From Apostichopus japonicus (Eukaryota > Echinodermata > Holothuroidea > Aspidochirotida > Stichopodidae), in the NCBI RefSeq assembly GCF_037975245.1, contig NC_092577.1, positions 37,068,898 to 37,132,897 on the forward strand: a stretch of 64,000 nt of DNA, given 5' to 3'. Both the position numbers and the translations under genes were made by a program. How positions within the stretch are numbered: position 1 is the first letter of the stretch; each line of letters starts with the position of its first letter. This document shows positions 46,500-60,500 of this stretch, in pieces. The notes beneath the pieces are model-generated. The model did no database searches, was not told the origin of the DNA, and worked only from the letters and a program-made list of their open reading frames with translations.

Positions 46500-48591
46500 C
46501 ACTAGGATCTTACACTGTTGCTTTCTCTTTTGTCTTTTATTTTGAGCTTGAAAATTTTCAAGGGAAGAAATGATATCATTATGTAACATACTACCTGAAT
46601 AACAAACATTCCAGTAGTTTTTTATATACATTTTGCTTACAACTGATCATTGTCATGCATGTATGCTCTTTGTTCCTTAAGAATCACAACTAAATTATGC
46701 ATGTTGCCAGTAAACTAAAGATCAAACCATCATTATGTTATATAATATGTATGTTATATACTATCATCGTGTAACTTAAAGCTTGAAAATATTCAGCAGG
46801 GCATTGTTTAGCCATTTATATTCACTTTTTATGTCATATTAATGCAGACATTTAAGTCAATCTTTCTCAGGCTTCATTTGAATGTGACTAACAAAAGACA
46901 TTGAAGAAAAAGAAGAGAATGTGTTGAAGTTGAGATGAAATCAGAAATGTGTTGTCTTTGTGTGTTTTTATAGTACTAGCTGCTAACAGGCAGACTTTAT
47001 ATTTAGTGTTGAAACTCAAATAATGGTCACTCTTGAGCTAACTGAACCTTAGTCTCAGCATTCATACCCACCTGCAGTATCCCCCTCCTGCCCTCCCGCC
47101 TTATTTCACTTTCGAAGATACCTTAAAAAATACATAAAGCAAACTGCTCATTTAATGAAATTGTTTTCCCTATATTTGGCTAAACCTTTGAGCTCTGCAG
47201 TAAAGAACTAAAGTTGTGATGTCCTTCACACATTCAAAAGTTTTCCGGGGCGTTTTAGCGCAGCAAAGACAATCAATGTTCGGTAGCATAAAGGACCGTT
47301 CGTCCCCCGGCTGCTTAAATATATGCCCTTTTAGACATTAAAATCAATTACAGAAAAACAGAATTTTCCCTTATTTTGGAGAAGGCGGGGGGGGGGGGTG
47401 GTGCAGCCTATTGACACATAAACAGAATAGTCTTTGTCAGCTGATGTCTCGTTGATGCTTGGTTTACCATGAGAAACCTTTCCATGTATAAACGTCCATG
47501 GTGAAACAGTACAGTTCGCAAGAAAAGTTTGCTGATCATGTCTGTTAGTTGATGGCCATGATAATCCTCATATTGCTAGGTACTGTTCTTGAAAATGTTC
47601 TCTTAGGTCAGAGAACACCGAGTCGCCGACGGTGTGAAACACTTCTAACTGAATTGACTTTATTATTTCATTGGATGTTTTCAGCGGTAAATTGCGGGAC
47701 GTCACTAACGTTATTTGATGTTAAAATCGAATGAACGTTTTTGTAATAATCAATCTGCAAAGCTGGGGGAAATGCGTGCACGCTTGGGTTAGAAATGTTA
47801 ATAAAAATCAATAAGAAGAAGTGATAAACCCGTTTTACCACATGCACTCAGAGATTTATTGAAATGGCATTTTCGAAAGATTACCTATCCGGGCCCTCCC
47901 CCCTCACTCTCCCACTTCCTCACTCTGAAAAGTGCATAACTAGTGAGAAATAACTGATATGCGTCGCCAAATTAATGGCTTTCGCGTTTATCTTTTCATT
48001 TCAAAAGATGAGAGGGAGAAAAAGAAACTGGTTTTTCTTTTTGGGGGGAAAGGAGGGGGGAGGGGGTATAGGAGATAATGCTACCAGCAGATTGATTAAA
48101 CATCGTTCATCCACCGGAATATCACATTCATTAACTTCGCCACAAAGAAGGATACCTTGTACGCCAACCTTAAGAAAGACATAAAAATGAATTACAATTG
48201 TTTTTAAAGCTATAATGAGACTTTACACATATATGATATTATGCTAATATCCTTACACTTATGAATGGAAATACCACTTCCTCTACTTCCCCAGATGGTG
48301 CAACCGAATGCAATGCAAGATTCGGGCAAATTCTGCGAACAACTAACGACAGTTTGGTCAGTTGTTAGTAACATTACTGTGTGTTGAACATAAACAGTAC
48401 GTGAGCAGACGACGCTCACAACTTGCCCGGTTTGGTAATGGCGGCGGGGTCTCGATATTATTTCGGTCAGTCCGCCCTCTATTCTTATATTCTGCTCTAA
48501 GCCCACTGATCTACATAGATCAGTGTCTAAGCTTAACCCTGAGTACAACATTATTGCGCAATTGTACGTTTGACAGAAAACTTAAACAGCA
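46500..48591. other. Intergenic region upstream of BYSL
   Basis: No exon supported. Poly(G) tracts lie at about 47386 and 48043-48066. The last ~200 bp before 48592 are GC-richer and presumably include the BYSL promoter. Confidence 0.4.
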
Positions 48592-51500
48592 ATGGGTAAA
48601 TCAAAGAAAAGGCAGAATTCACGAAAGGTTGGGGATCCAGTCGCAAAATCTGAACCTTTAGCAGAGCAAATTTTAGGAGATGCTTCAGTGAGAGATTCTC
48701 AACGAGTAAAATTTAGGCAACATGCAGAAGAAGATACGGTAATAAGCGTGCTGACCACGTTTTTAATTGACAGTGCTGTTCATATACTAGGTTGTTAAGG
48801 GTGTAGTTTCGCGACATATCAAACTTTTACTTTTAAGACATGGTTACAAGCCCCGTCTCTCTTTACTCTAACAAAAAAAGTTGCGTCATGTTATTCAGTC
48901 GGCCGAGTAAAAAGAATTTCCTACAATATGACAATGTTTCACTGTATATAATATTCTTTATTTCTTGAAGGCACTACTACTTCCAGTTATTCACCTAGCC
49001 GAAGCTAGTTGTAGGCTACTACTACTAGTACTAGTACTGCAGTAGTACTACCTAGTATAGGCCTGTATTATGACATTGTCAATGTGGTTCCAACTGACTT
49101 TCAGCTGTTTGCTGATGATTGTGTCTGCTATTGGGAAATAAATAGCGTCAGCGACTGTCATAAGCTTCAGGATGATATAATTACTGAGGACAGTGTGCTA
49201 ATTTTTTTCCATAAATTTATTGTACATTTCAAACTAAGGAATACTCTACACTACAGATTGCCCATGCCAGGGTCCAAGATAAATAACACACAGGTAATAA
49301 CTACATTGGCATGTAATATTATCAGGCTAATTTGTTTGGCAAATTTGCTATACCCAGGCATAGATTTCTTTCACCATTTGAAGATACAAAATGTATGTAT
49401 TCCACATGCAATCAATAAGCTACACTATGAGTATGACTGATTCACCTTTGCAAACAGCACTATACAGAGATTTAAACAATGATAACAAAACAGGGGGTCA
49501 TGCGAATGACAGCAAATACCAGCAGATTACAAACCATAAAGGATAGCATTAGCTAAATGTTAATTGGAACATACAAATAATGCATTGTGATTATTCTTTC
49601 TCTCTTTTGCAGTTTGTTGATGACAAATTATCCAAAAAGATTCTCGATCAAGCGAGACAACAGCAAGAAGAACTTGAAGAAAATCATGGAGCAAAAAGGT
49701 TAGAATTTGTACAACCAATACTGTAGTACATAGCAAATGCAGTGTGTTATAGAAAACTCGATTCATCTGGATTTTATGACACCTGATCAACCTGGGCAGG
49801 TCCAAGCTATTGTATCCCTAGAAGCCAAATTTCAAACTTTACTGAAACACCCTAAATGTGGTCTCATGTTAAAGCTGAATTATTGAAGTTTCAGATTTTC
49901 ATAATTTTTTTGAATTTTTTTCCCTATTCAAACAATTACAGCCAGCTAATTTGCATAAACTCAAATTGCAGTGTGACGTACGGGACATTTGGAATCCTAT
50001 TTCGCTGCCAGCAATATGAACTTATTGAATATAAGTTATGTGGGACATGATACACAGTTCCTTCCAATAAGTTTGACATATTATGTTTGGGGGTTCATTA
50101 ATTAAATATGCTAATTAGCTAGTGTCCAAATACTGATGTCCCGTACGTCACAATTTTCAGCACTTTTTTCAAGTTTTGATATGGAGGAACAATTTTTTTT
50201 TTGGTGATATTCTATAAAGTTCTAATTAAGAACATTGCTCAACAATTTCCATCCCCAAAAAATTGAAATAATATTCACTGCAAATCTAATTATCAAATTT
50301 TAAAATGTGACGTACGGGACAAAATGTGACGTACGGGACATAGTGTGGTGGAAACCCTGTATTTATACATAATAAACATGCATGGGCTCCAATGGGGACC
50401 TCTACTGGAAACCTTCCAACGCTTACAAGTTTATTTTGTTGAAAGCTGGTAGTTGCAACTTATAATCCCTGCATGCCTGAAGAGCACATCATGGCAGCAA
50501 ATAAACTATTGACTGATGACCACCAACAGCCCGGGTGTTGTTTGACTATTGGGAAGTCAATTGTGCGTGTGGGGGATACAGAATCATCTACAATGCTATT
50601 CAACATTGACACTGAATGAGGACGACTTCAAGAATGTTGAGTTTGCATTTCGTAGGCCTATTGTGAAGTGTGACTATGATAATGTGCAACTATGTTCTTG
50701 TTTCCTGAACTTAGATAGTAGACATTGAGATTTTTAGTTACAAGTGTAGAGTTTCCCATTAGTGGGGAGTATGGTACAGTGTTGTACAGTATACTGTACA
50801 TACCAAAACAGTTTTGCACCAAAACTTTGCATCTTGAATCATTTGTGGTCTAACAAAGCAAGAATTGATGTTCTGACTATTTGGTCTGGTAACCAGTATT
50901 AGGTCTATAGAGTTTTCTTTGTTGTACTACTGTAGTTTCATATATGGACATTATGTGGCATTACTGTGGACATTTAGGTATATTTTGAATGGGATGGATC
51001 ATATTTCAACTTCAGGGTCAATAGTGGGGAGTATGATACAGTGTTGTACAGTATACATACCAAAACAGTTTTGCACCAAAACTTTGCATCTTGAATCATT
51101 TGTGGTCTAACAAAGCAAGAATTGATGTTCTGACTATTTGGTCTGGTAACCAGTATTAGGTCTATAGAGTTTTCTTTGTTGTTCTAGTTTCATAGATGGA
51201 CATTACGTGGCATTACTGTGGACATTTTGGTATATTTTGAATGGGATGGATCATATTTCAACTTCAGGGTCAATAGTGGGGAGTATGATACAGTGTTGTA
51301 CAGTATACATACCAAAACAGTTTTGCACCAAAACTTTGCATCTTGAATCATTTGTGGTCTAACAAAGCAAGAATTGATGTTCTGACTATTTGGTCCGGTA
51401 ACCAGTATTAGGTCTATAGAGTTTTCTTTGTTGTACTAGTTTCATAGATGGACATTACGTGGCATTACTGTGGACATTTTGGTATATTTTGAATGGGATG

Positions 51501-54500
51501 GATCATATTTCAACTTCAGGGTCATTAGTGGGGAGTATGGTACAGTGTTGTACAGTATACTGTACATACCAAAACAGTTTTGCACCAAAACTTTGCATCT
51601 TGAATCATTTGTGGTCTAACAGAGCAAGAATTGATGTTCTGACTATTTGGTCTGGTAACCAGTATTAGGTCTATAGAGTTTTCTTTGTTGGATATACTAG
51701 TTTCATAGATGGACATTACGTGGCATTACTGTGGACATTTTGGTATATTTGAATGGGATGGATCATATTTCAACTTCAGGGTCAATAGTGGGGAGTATGA
51801 TACAGTGTTGTACAGTATACATACCAAAACAGTTTTGCACCAAAACTTTGCATCTTGAATCATTTGTGGTCTAAAAAAGCTAGAATTGATGTTATGAGTA
51901 CTTGATGTATGTGTAGAGTAGATTAATACTTTATGCATTCCATTTTTTATGTGGAATGATCTCACAAGTACAGTCACTGCTCTTTTCCGTATCCCAGAAA
52001 GAAGGAAATATGGCATGAAATTACCAATGACATTGTTCTGGCATATCCAAATTAATTTTTTTATGTAGAAATCAGCTTGTTATGGTATATTCAGGAATAA
52101 AAATATGAGTTTTCATAGTCAATTTGTATATGGACAAATTGTCCCGTACGTCACATGTCCCGTACGTCACAGGACAATTTTCATTTGTGTAACCACTGTA
52201 CTGGAATGGCTTCATATTTTTTTCTAATATGTTACAGCTTAGCCCTTGGAAGTTTAGGCTATTCACTAGTTATAACAGCTTGATCACTGCCCTCCTAATT
52301 TCAGAGCGGTTTCAGCTTTGTTCTTTAGTAAAAAAAACACAAAATTCTCTGGTCCCGTACGTCACACTGCACATTAATTAAGATGGGACCTAATTAAAGC
52401 AAGTGTAGGAAATCTTCATGAGTTTGTAATAAAGTAGCAGCAATAACAAATATAAAAAACTGAAAAAGTTTCTGGAAAATAGATTTTATGTAACTTTTAG
52501 ACAAATTTAAGTCTCTGAAATGTCCCGTACGTCACAGTTCAAATAGCTTGGACCTGCCCACCTGCTGTGTGTGTATATGATGTTTATGATCCATATATAT
52601 TCCTGTACCATATTTGGCAAGAGAAAACATTGCTCTTTTCTTCTAATCTGCATGATGTAATTTGTGCTAGATTGTGAAGGAATTCATCAAATGTAGGCCT
52701 ATATTACTCGCATGTGCAACAACAGTGTATAATATGCCTACAGTATAAATCAGTCGCTATTAGCTCTCCATAGAGGTAAAGTATGTTTTCGTAACACATT
52801 TTACATGCAATCTCTCATGGTTGGTTTGCAACGAAAGCAAGGAAATTCTAAAATGAAATATCCAAATTCCTAGCTAACTACTGTAGTATCAAAAACATCT
52901 TGATAGCTTACTTTAAGATATCTTTTCAGTCAATCTCTGAAGAGAAAGACAAATCTAGGTTCCGTAGATGCAGCATCGGATGAAGAAGATGAAGATGGCT
53001 TACCAGAAGATGATCCTGAGGATTTCTCCGAAGGGGCCGTTGTAAGTCCATCAAGATACTCCCTTTTCCCCCATTTTTTTGGTAATTACAGGTAGCTACA
53101 AGCAGTTGAATTTGATCAAATAATACATCAAAAGATTAAAGACAAGAAAACAGAAGTATGAATTTGTTTATGTCTTTCTTAAAAGTGAATCACTAAAGTT
53201 CTATTTAAGTTGGTTTAGATCTAAATAGAATAAATGTTGATATCATGTCACACAATTAAGAGCCATGTTGAGTTATCCAATGTGTCATTCTGTATTTTCC
53301 CATATATGCAAACGACCTACATATTAGTTTGTGCCTTCTACATTGTGTGGCAGGCAAATCCTATATTACTGCTACCTCCAAATTAGGACAATTTACTGAA
53401 TAATGTACTTTCATATCCTAAGCATATTTCAGAGCATTTGTACTACAATATGAGTATCATTTTTCTATCAGATAAAGATTAGGAACTGTTCACACTGTCA
53501 GTACAGGTGTTTTGAAGCATGATATGCCAGGACAGTACAGAGTAGTATAAGCATTAGAATCAGATAAAGGTTAGGAACTGTTCATACTGTCAGTACAAGT
53601 GCTTTGAAGCATGAAATGAGAGGACAGTATGGAGTGGTATTGGCATTAGAAAATTGTCCCATCCGGCTGCTGCTACTGTAAAACTAGTTACTTTCTGAAG
53701 AAATAATCAGCTAAATTTCTGTTGCAATTGTTATCTTTTTTTGCCTGCTAGGAAATTGACAAAGAGGATGAAGCAGCCCTGGAACAGTTTATGAATAAAG
53801 ATGCTCCTCCAAGGCAGACATTAGCAGATATAATCATGGAAAGATTAACAGAAAAGAGAACAGAAGTTGCTTCACAAATGTCTGGTAGGGTTTATATTCA
53901 TGAGAGGTAGAAGAAGCTGTGTATTGTGTGTAGAGTTCTTTATCTACAAGACAGCATTTCAAGAATATTCAAACCACCTTAACTGATGAATCTAGTTTTG
54001 AATTTTGATAAAAAAAAAAAACATTTGTGCTGTTCCATGTGTTATCATTCATTCTAAAAGAGATTCAGGTTTAGCAAATAATGTTCAGTAGATGGGATCA
54101 TTAATGAGGTCACAACAAATGTTATTTCTTGTTTGGCAGGATATCTCACAAGTTTTATCATTCTGTTTGTAGTAAAAGACCACAATGGGCAAGGTGTTGT
54201 CTGACTTGTTTACAAGAAAATATGCAAATGTTGATGTTTTTTAGTAGTTCAAGTAATATTTCTGGTCACATTGATGCATGGAATAATATCACAGCATTCC
54301 TTTCATTTAAATTAAGATTCAAGTTTATATCTGGATTGGAATACTCTCAGTTATAGTATTTTGCCCTTGTTTCTTTGACTAGAGAGTGGTGTATCACTAC
54401 CAGAAGTTGATGAAAGGGTTGTTCAGGTTTACAAAGGGGTGGCGCAGCTTCTTTCAAAGTACAGGAGTGGCAAATTACCAAAGGCCTTCAAAGTTCTACC

Positions 54501-57500
54501 ATCTCTAAGATCATGGGAACAGGTAAGCACTCACAAAACAAGTTAGTTAGCATTTTTTCTTGTATATATTCTGAGAGCTTGTAATGAGGCCTTGTTTAAG
54601 TTAGCTAGAATTATATCCTAATAAAAATATAATAAAACTGTTAGCAAACTGCTTATCCACTAGAGAGCCTGTGTAATAGAATGTTTAGCCTTTGAAGAAG
54701 ATCCTGCTAGGATCGAAACGTCAGGCCAACTTACTTTTACACAGAATTATATCCTGTTTGAATTGAGCAGAGAATTACACAATTTTTCATCTTTTTATAA
54801 ATTTATATAGATCCATTTCATTTAAATATCTGTCCAACTTGTGAGAATTTAGGTTTCCACATTACAGTAAATCATGTGCAGTTCTGATATATATTACTTT
54901 TTGAATGACATAGTGACATTGTTTTGAAAGAACTGAAAGACTTTCATGACATAAAACCCATTCTTACCATCAGCCCTGCCCTTATTAAATGATCCATAAT
55001 ACTGAATTGAAACTTGCTTTGTATTAAAGAAAGGATCAGGAGGGACACTTAAGTCCCCATCAAGGACCCAATAGGAGAGAAAAAAACTGAAGCCACAAAC
55101 ACTCAGACCCGATAACAATGATTAAAGTGCTTGTCCAAAGCATTCTTTAACCCATTCACACTATTTGCAAGTACTACTTTCTCAGGCAAACCGTTCCACT
55201 CATTTACAACCCTATTAGAAAACATTATGCTGAATATTAATCCTACTTTGTGACTTGTGGAGTTTGAAACAATGACCTCTGGTACAACTACTATGAGCAA
55301 ACATGAAAAGTCAGTGAAGAATAAATTGTCAGAACCATACACAATCTTGAAAACCTGAATCAAGTCACCAGGCAACCTCCTAAGCTCCAGTGTGGTGAGA
55401 TTCTACAGCTGTAACCTCATATAATAATGAACACCCTCTAAGGAAATATCTTCGCATTTACTTTTACTATAGATTTTGTACATCACTCAACCAGACAGAT
55501 GGACTGCTGCTGCAGTATTCCAAGCTACCAGGTTATTTGCCAGCAACCTAAATGCAAAAATGGCACAAAGGTTTGAACTTAACATCAGTTAAACTGTTTT
55601 CATAAACTCGGTTTATCTCCTGTCTTTATTTCATCTTCTATGTATTGTCTCCTTTGTTCATTGTACGTTAATATCTGAGAGGATGTATTGTTCACATAAT
55701 CATTCATATTCATGTTGTTTATTGTATGTTAATATCTGAGAGCATGTATTGTTCACATAGTCATTCATATGCATGTTGTTCATTGTATGTTAATATCTGA
55801 CAGGATGTATTGTTCACATTGTGATTCATATGCATGTTGTCTATTGTATGTTAATATCTGAGAGCATGAGGCGGAGTGTCTAGCCTAGTGGTTAACGCCG
55901 GCGTCTCCCAGTCATGAGATCCCCGGTTCGATTCCCCGCCGACAGCAATGTGTGTCGTCTGGCAAGGGTGTTGTTCAATAACAACTTCCCGACATGGACG
56001 TTAAATGGATGTGTGCCGAGAGATTGGCTTCGGTCAGCTTGCGAGTCTATAAGCCTCCATGGCTTCTTTCGCGAGTTCCTGCTTGCGGGAAGATCACATA
56101 TACATACATACATACATACATGTATTGTTCACATTGTTATTCATATGCATGTTGTTCATCGTATGTTAATATCTGAGAGCATGTATTGTTCACATTGTTA
56201 TTCATATGCATGTTGTTCATCGTATGATAATATCTGAGAGGATGTATTGTTCACATTGTGATTCATATTCATGTTGTTTATTGTATGTTAATATCTGAGA
56301 GGATGTATTGTTCACATTGTGATTCATATTCATGGTGTTTATTGTATGTAAATATATGAGAGGATGTATTGTTCACATTGTGATTAATATGTATGTTGTT
56401 TATTGTATGTTAATATCTGAGAGGATGTATTGTTCACATAGTCATTCATATGCATGTTGTTCATTGTATGTCAATATCTGAGAGCATGTATTGTTCACAT
56501 TGTTATTCATATGCATGCTGTTTATTGTATGTTAATATCTGAGAGGATGTATTGTTCACATAGTCATTCATATTCATGTTGTTTATTGTATGTTAATATC
56601 TGAGAGGATGTATTGTTCACATAGTCATTCATATTCATGTTGTTCATTTTATGTCAATATCTGAGAGCATGTATTGTTCACATTGTTATTCATATGCATG
56701 CTGTTCATTGTATGTTAATATCTGACAGTATGTATTTGTTATCAATTGTGATTCATATTCACGTTGTTTATTGTATGTTAATATCTGAGAGGATGTATTG
56801 TTCACATTGTGATTCATATGCATGTTGTTTATTGTATGTTAATATCTGACAGGATGTATTGTTCACATTGTGATTCATATGCATGTTGTTTATTGTATGT
56901 TAATATCTGAGAGGATGTATTGTTCACATTGTGATTCATATTCATGTTGTTTATTGTATGTTAATATCTGAGAGGATGTATTGTTCACATTGTGATTCAT
57001 ATTCATGTTGTTTATTGTATGTAAATATATGAGAGGATGTATTGTTCACATTGTGATTAATATGCATGTTGTTTATTGTATGTTAATATCTGAGAGGATG
57101 TATTGTTCACATAGTCATTCATATGCATGTTGTTCATTGTATGTCAATATCTGAGAGCATGTATTGTTCACATTGTTATTCATATGCATGCTGTTTATTG
57201 TATGTTAATATCTGAGAGGATGTATTGTTCACATAGTCATTCATATTCATGTTGTTTATTGTATGTTAATATCTGAGAGGATGTATTGTTCACATAGTCA
57301 TTCATATTCATGTTGTTCATTTTATGTCAATATCTGAGAGCATGTATTGTTCACATTGTTATTCATATGCATGCTGTTCATTGTATGTTAATATCTGACA
57401 GTATGTATTTGTTATCAATTGTCATTCATATTCACGTTGTTTATTGTATGTTAATATCTGAGAGGATGTATTGTTCACATTGTGATTCATATGCATGTTG

Positions 57501-60500
57501 TTTATTGTATGTTAATATCTGACAGGATGTATTGTTCACATTGTGATTAATATGCATGTTGTTTATTGTATGTTAATATCTGAGAGGATGTATTGTTCAC
57601 ATTGTGATTCATATTCATGTTGTTTATTGTATGTTAATATCTAAGAGGATGTATTGTTCACATTGTGATTCATATTCATGTTGTTTATTGTATGTTAATA
57701 TCTGAGAGGATGTATTTGTTACATTATGATTCATATATGCATATTGTTCATTGTATGTTAATATCTGAGAGGATGTATTGTTCACATTGTGATTCATATT
57801 CATGTTGTTTATTGTATGTTAATATCTAAGAGGATGTATTGTTCACATTGTGATTCATATTCATGTTGTTTATTGTATGTTAATATCTGAGAGGATGTAT
57901 TTGTTACATTATGATTCATATATGCATATTGTTCATTGTAGAATTGCTTTGTGGTACTAATTGAAGGTTTCTTTTCTTTCTTAGGTTTTACAATGTCGTA
58001 TTACTTCCAAGGATACGAGATGACATATGTGAATACCAGAGGTTAAATTATCATTTATATATGGTAAGTGTAACAGAGGTTAAATTATCATTTATATATG
58101 GTAAGTGTAACAGAGGTTAAATTATCATTTATATATGGTAAGTGTAACAGAGGTTAAATTATCATTTATATATGGTAAGTGTAACAGAGGTTAAATTATC
58201 ATTTATATATGGTAAGTGTAACAGAGAAGTGTGGGAGAGATAAGTTATTCAAAGCTTCATAACTAAGCCTTTGATGCTGCTTACACATATGTTATTGAAG
58301 CCAGTTTATTAGTGATTAATTGGAACATATATACATATATAGTCTGTTCAAATTATCTTTGGAGATCCGGCTTAAGGAATCACAATGACTTCGAGTTGGT
58401 AAGCATCATGCTTGATCTCTAGAGTAAGGCAAATATTTCACCAAAACAGAGCTAGTATTATTCGATACTGGTGACAAACGCCTACAGTGGAATTAAAACC
58501 TTCTTTGCTGGTTTTCAAACCTATGCATATACAATCAGCATCCATAGCCTAGTGGGAGGCCGGGGTTCGAATCCCGGTGGAGGCTAGAAGTTTTTTCACT
58601 GTTCTGGATTTTCCAGCTCACTACAATTTCAATTATATATATATATTGATATATATCTATGTTTATTTGAAAGTCCAATAAAGTTGGAAAAAAGTCACAT
58701 TTTCTTTACTTTGGTTTTCTCCATTTAGTCTCTGAAGAAGGCACTGTTCAAACCTGCTGCATTCTTTAAGGGTATTCTTTTACCTTTGTGTGAGGTAAGT
58801 GGATTAGGGTAGTGTCCTCATTATGCCTTTTATCCTGAATCACATTGATTTACCAGTGTGATATAAGCCTTAATGCATCATATTACATTTAGGTATTGTC
58901 AACAATGCCTGATTTCTACCTTTGCAGCAATTTATCTTAGTTTATTGGTAACTAATGGGAACATATCCTATTGTAAGTTGATCGTATGTTAAGCTGTACA
59001 GTCTGCATTTTAGATGTGTTAATTATGAAAGAAATCCAATAGATATCGTTCTGGGCTCATTTTGAAGAAAATGTTATGGTTGTTTAACTTGTTTTTCGGA
59101 CATATTTGGTTGTCCGAAGGATTTTTTTTGTTGTCCAATGAAAGCACCCAAAAATACTACTGTAGTTGCATGATATGGTATATTGCACTCATCCTGTGCA
59201 CAAAAGTTACTAAATATTTGCTCAGGGACAATTATGTTAGTTTATACGTACGTCCTGCGATTTTCCAACGCTTGGATTTTTAAGTGGCGCCAAGCGCCAT
59301 ACATATCTGCAATGCATAAACTTTGCCTTGTAGGTGAGTACCATAACGTTAGGCTGCGCAGGCCTAGTCCATCGGCCTGAGGCTTAAGTCTAGTACTCTT
59401 AGTGACTAGTCTTACCGAGATTGACTTTGTGGAAATTTTGGACAGAATTGTAGTGTATGGCATTGTTACGAAAGCAGGATTCTGCATCTGGGATGCAGTC
59501 TTTTAGCCAGTGGCGCAAAACCATCATATTGCTGCCATCCGGCAAACATTTGGAGGAAGCAAACCCCAAGAACACACTCACAGCTAGGCCTATAAAAAAC
59601 GTAACAAGCAAATTTTTGAATGAATATATTTCTTCCTTTTCAAAACACCACAACTTCTTGTTAAAAGAACCAAAATTCCAGTACTTTGCTCAGATGATTG
59701 AATTTGTTTGCAAACAAATAAATCATAACAATCAACTGCAAGTACAGAGTGAATACAGAGATTTTCATGGTAAAAATAGTCAATGGTGGTTTCCAAATTT
59801 CCTGTGATTCGATTGGCTAATAGCCATTACCATTGTTCACAAGCATTCTTGCATCTATATGCTCAATGAATGCAAAGGGTGTTGTTTAAATGCAACTAAT
59901 TGTAACTATGGTAACTAGTCTACGGCAAACTGTCCGCTTCAGGATTTGACAATAATTTTGTTGTTGTATACTAGTTACAGCTTTCATCATTTGATTTATT
60001 TGTTCACATTATATACATATCACTTTAGGCTTCCGTTTCATACAAGCCAATGTGTGTCTGGTGTTATTATAACTAAGTATTCTGCGTTCCTATCGAGGTA
60101 TTTTAAAGTGCATGTTTTCATGGAGGACTGGTGACGCAAGTTTTTCTGACTGACGCAAACATTGTTAAGACGTTTTAAGTTTAATAATCCTGGCAACAAT
60201 AAATGAATGCAGCAACATAAAAGAACATACGTATGCCCACATTTACAGTATATAACTGCATACACTTTGTACTCCAGCTAGCCTGTCATATGTGGGTGCA
60301 GCTGCCAGGGTCTGTAGTGTACAAAGTATACCATACTTTACGTAACCATTAGTGCTTATGTACAGTTTCCACATTCTGTCTTTACTAATAATGAAAGAGC
60401 TTACTGCATGTTAGGGATGCGAAGGGGTTATGGAACATTCCAAAATGTGATTTATATCTTACGTTGTTTCTAGTATGAATGGGGGCGATACCATCACTAT

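Noticed and set aside
55868..55945. Possible tRNA gene (A and B boxes)
   Set aside because: It is fused to a SINE body with a simple-repeat tail and matches the SINE at 11322, so it is a retroposon.
56637..57522. Two identical 70-codon frames
   Set aside because: Both are repeat translations within the 61-bp minisatellite; the identity reflects block duplication, not paralogous genes.
59457..59807. 116-codon frame in BYSL intron 8
   Set aside because: It lies inside a probable transposon and matches no family I know; too uncertain to call as a gene.
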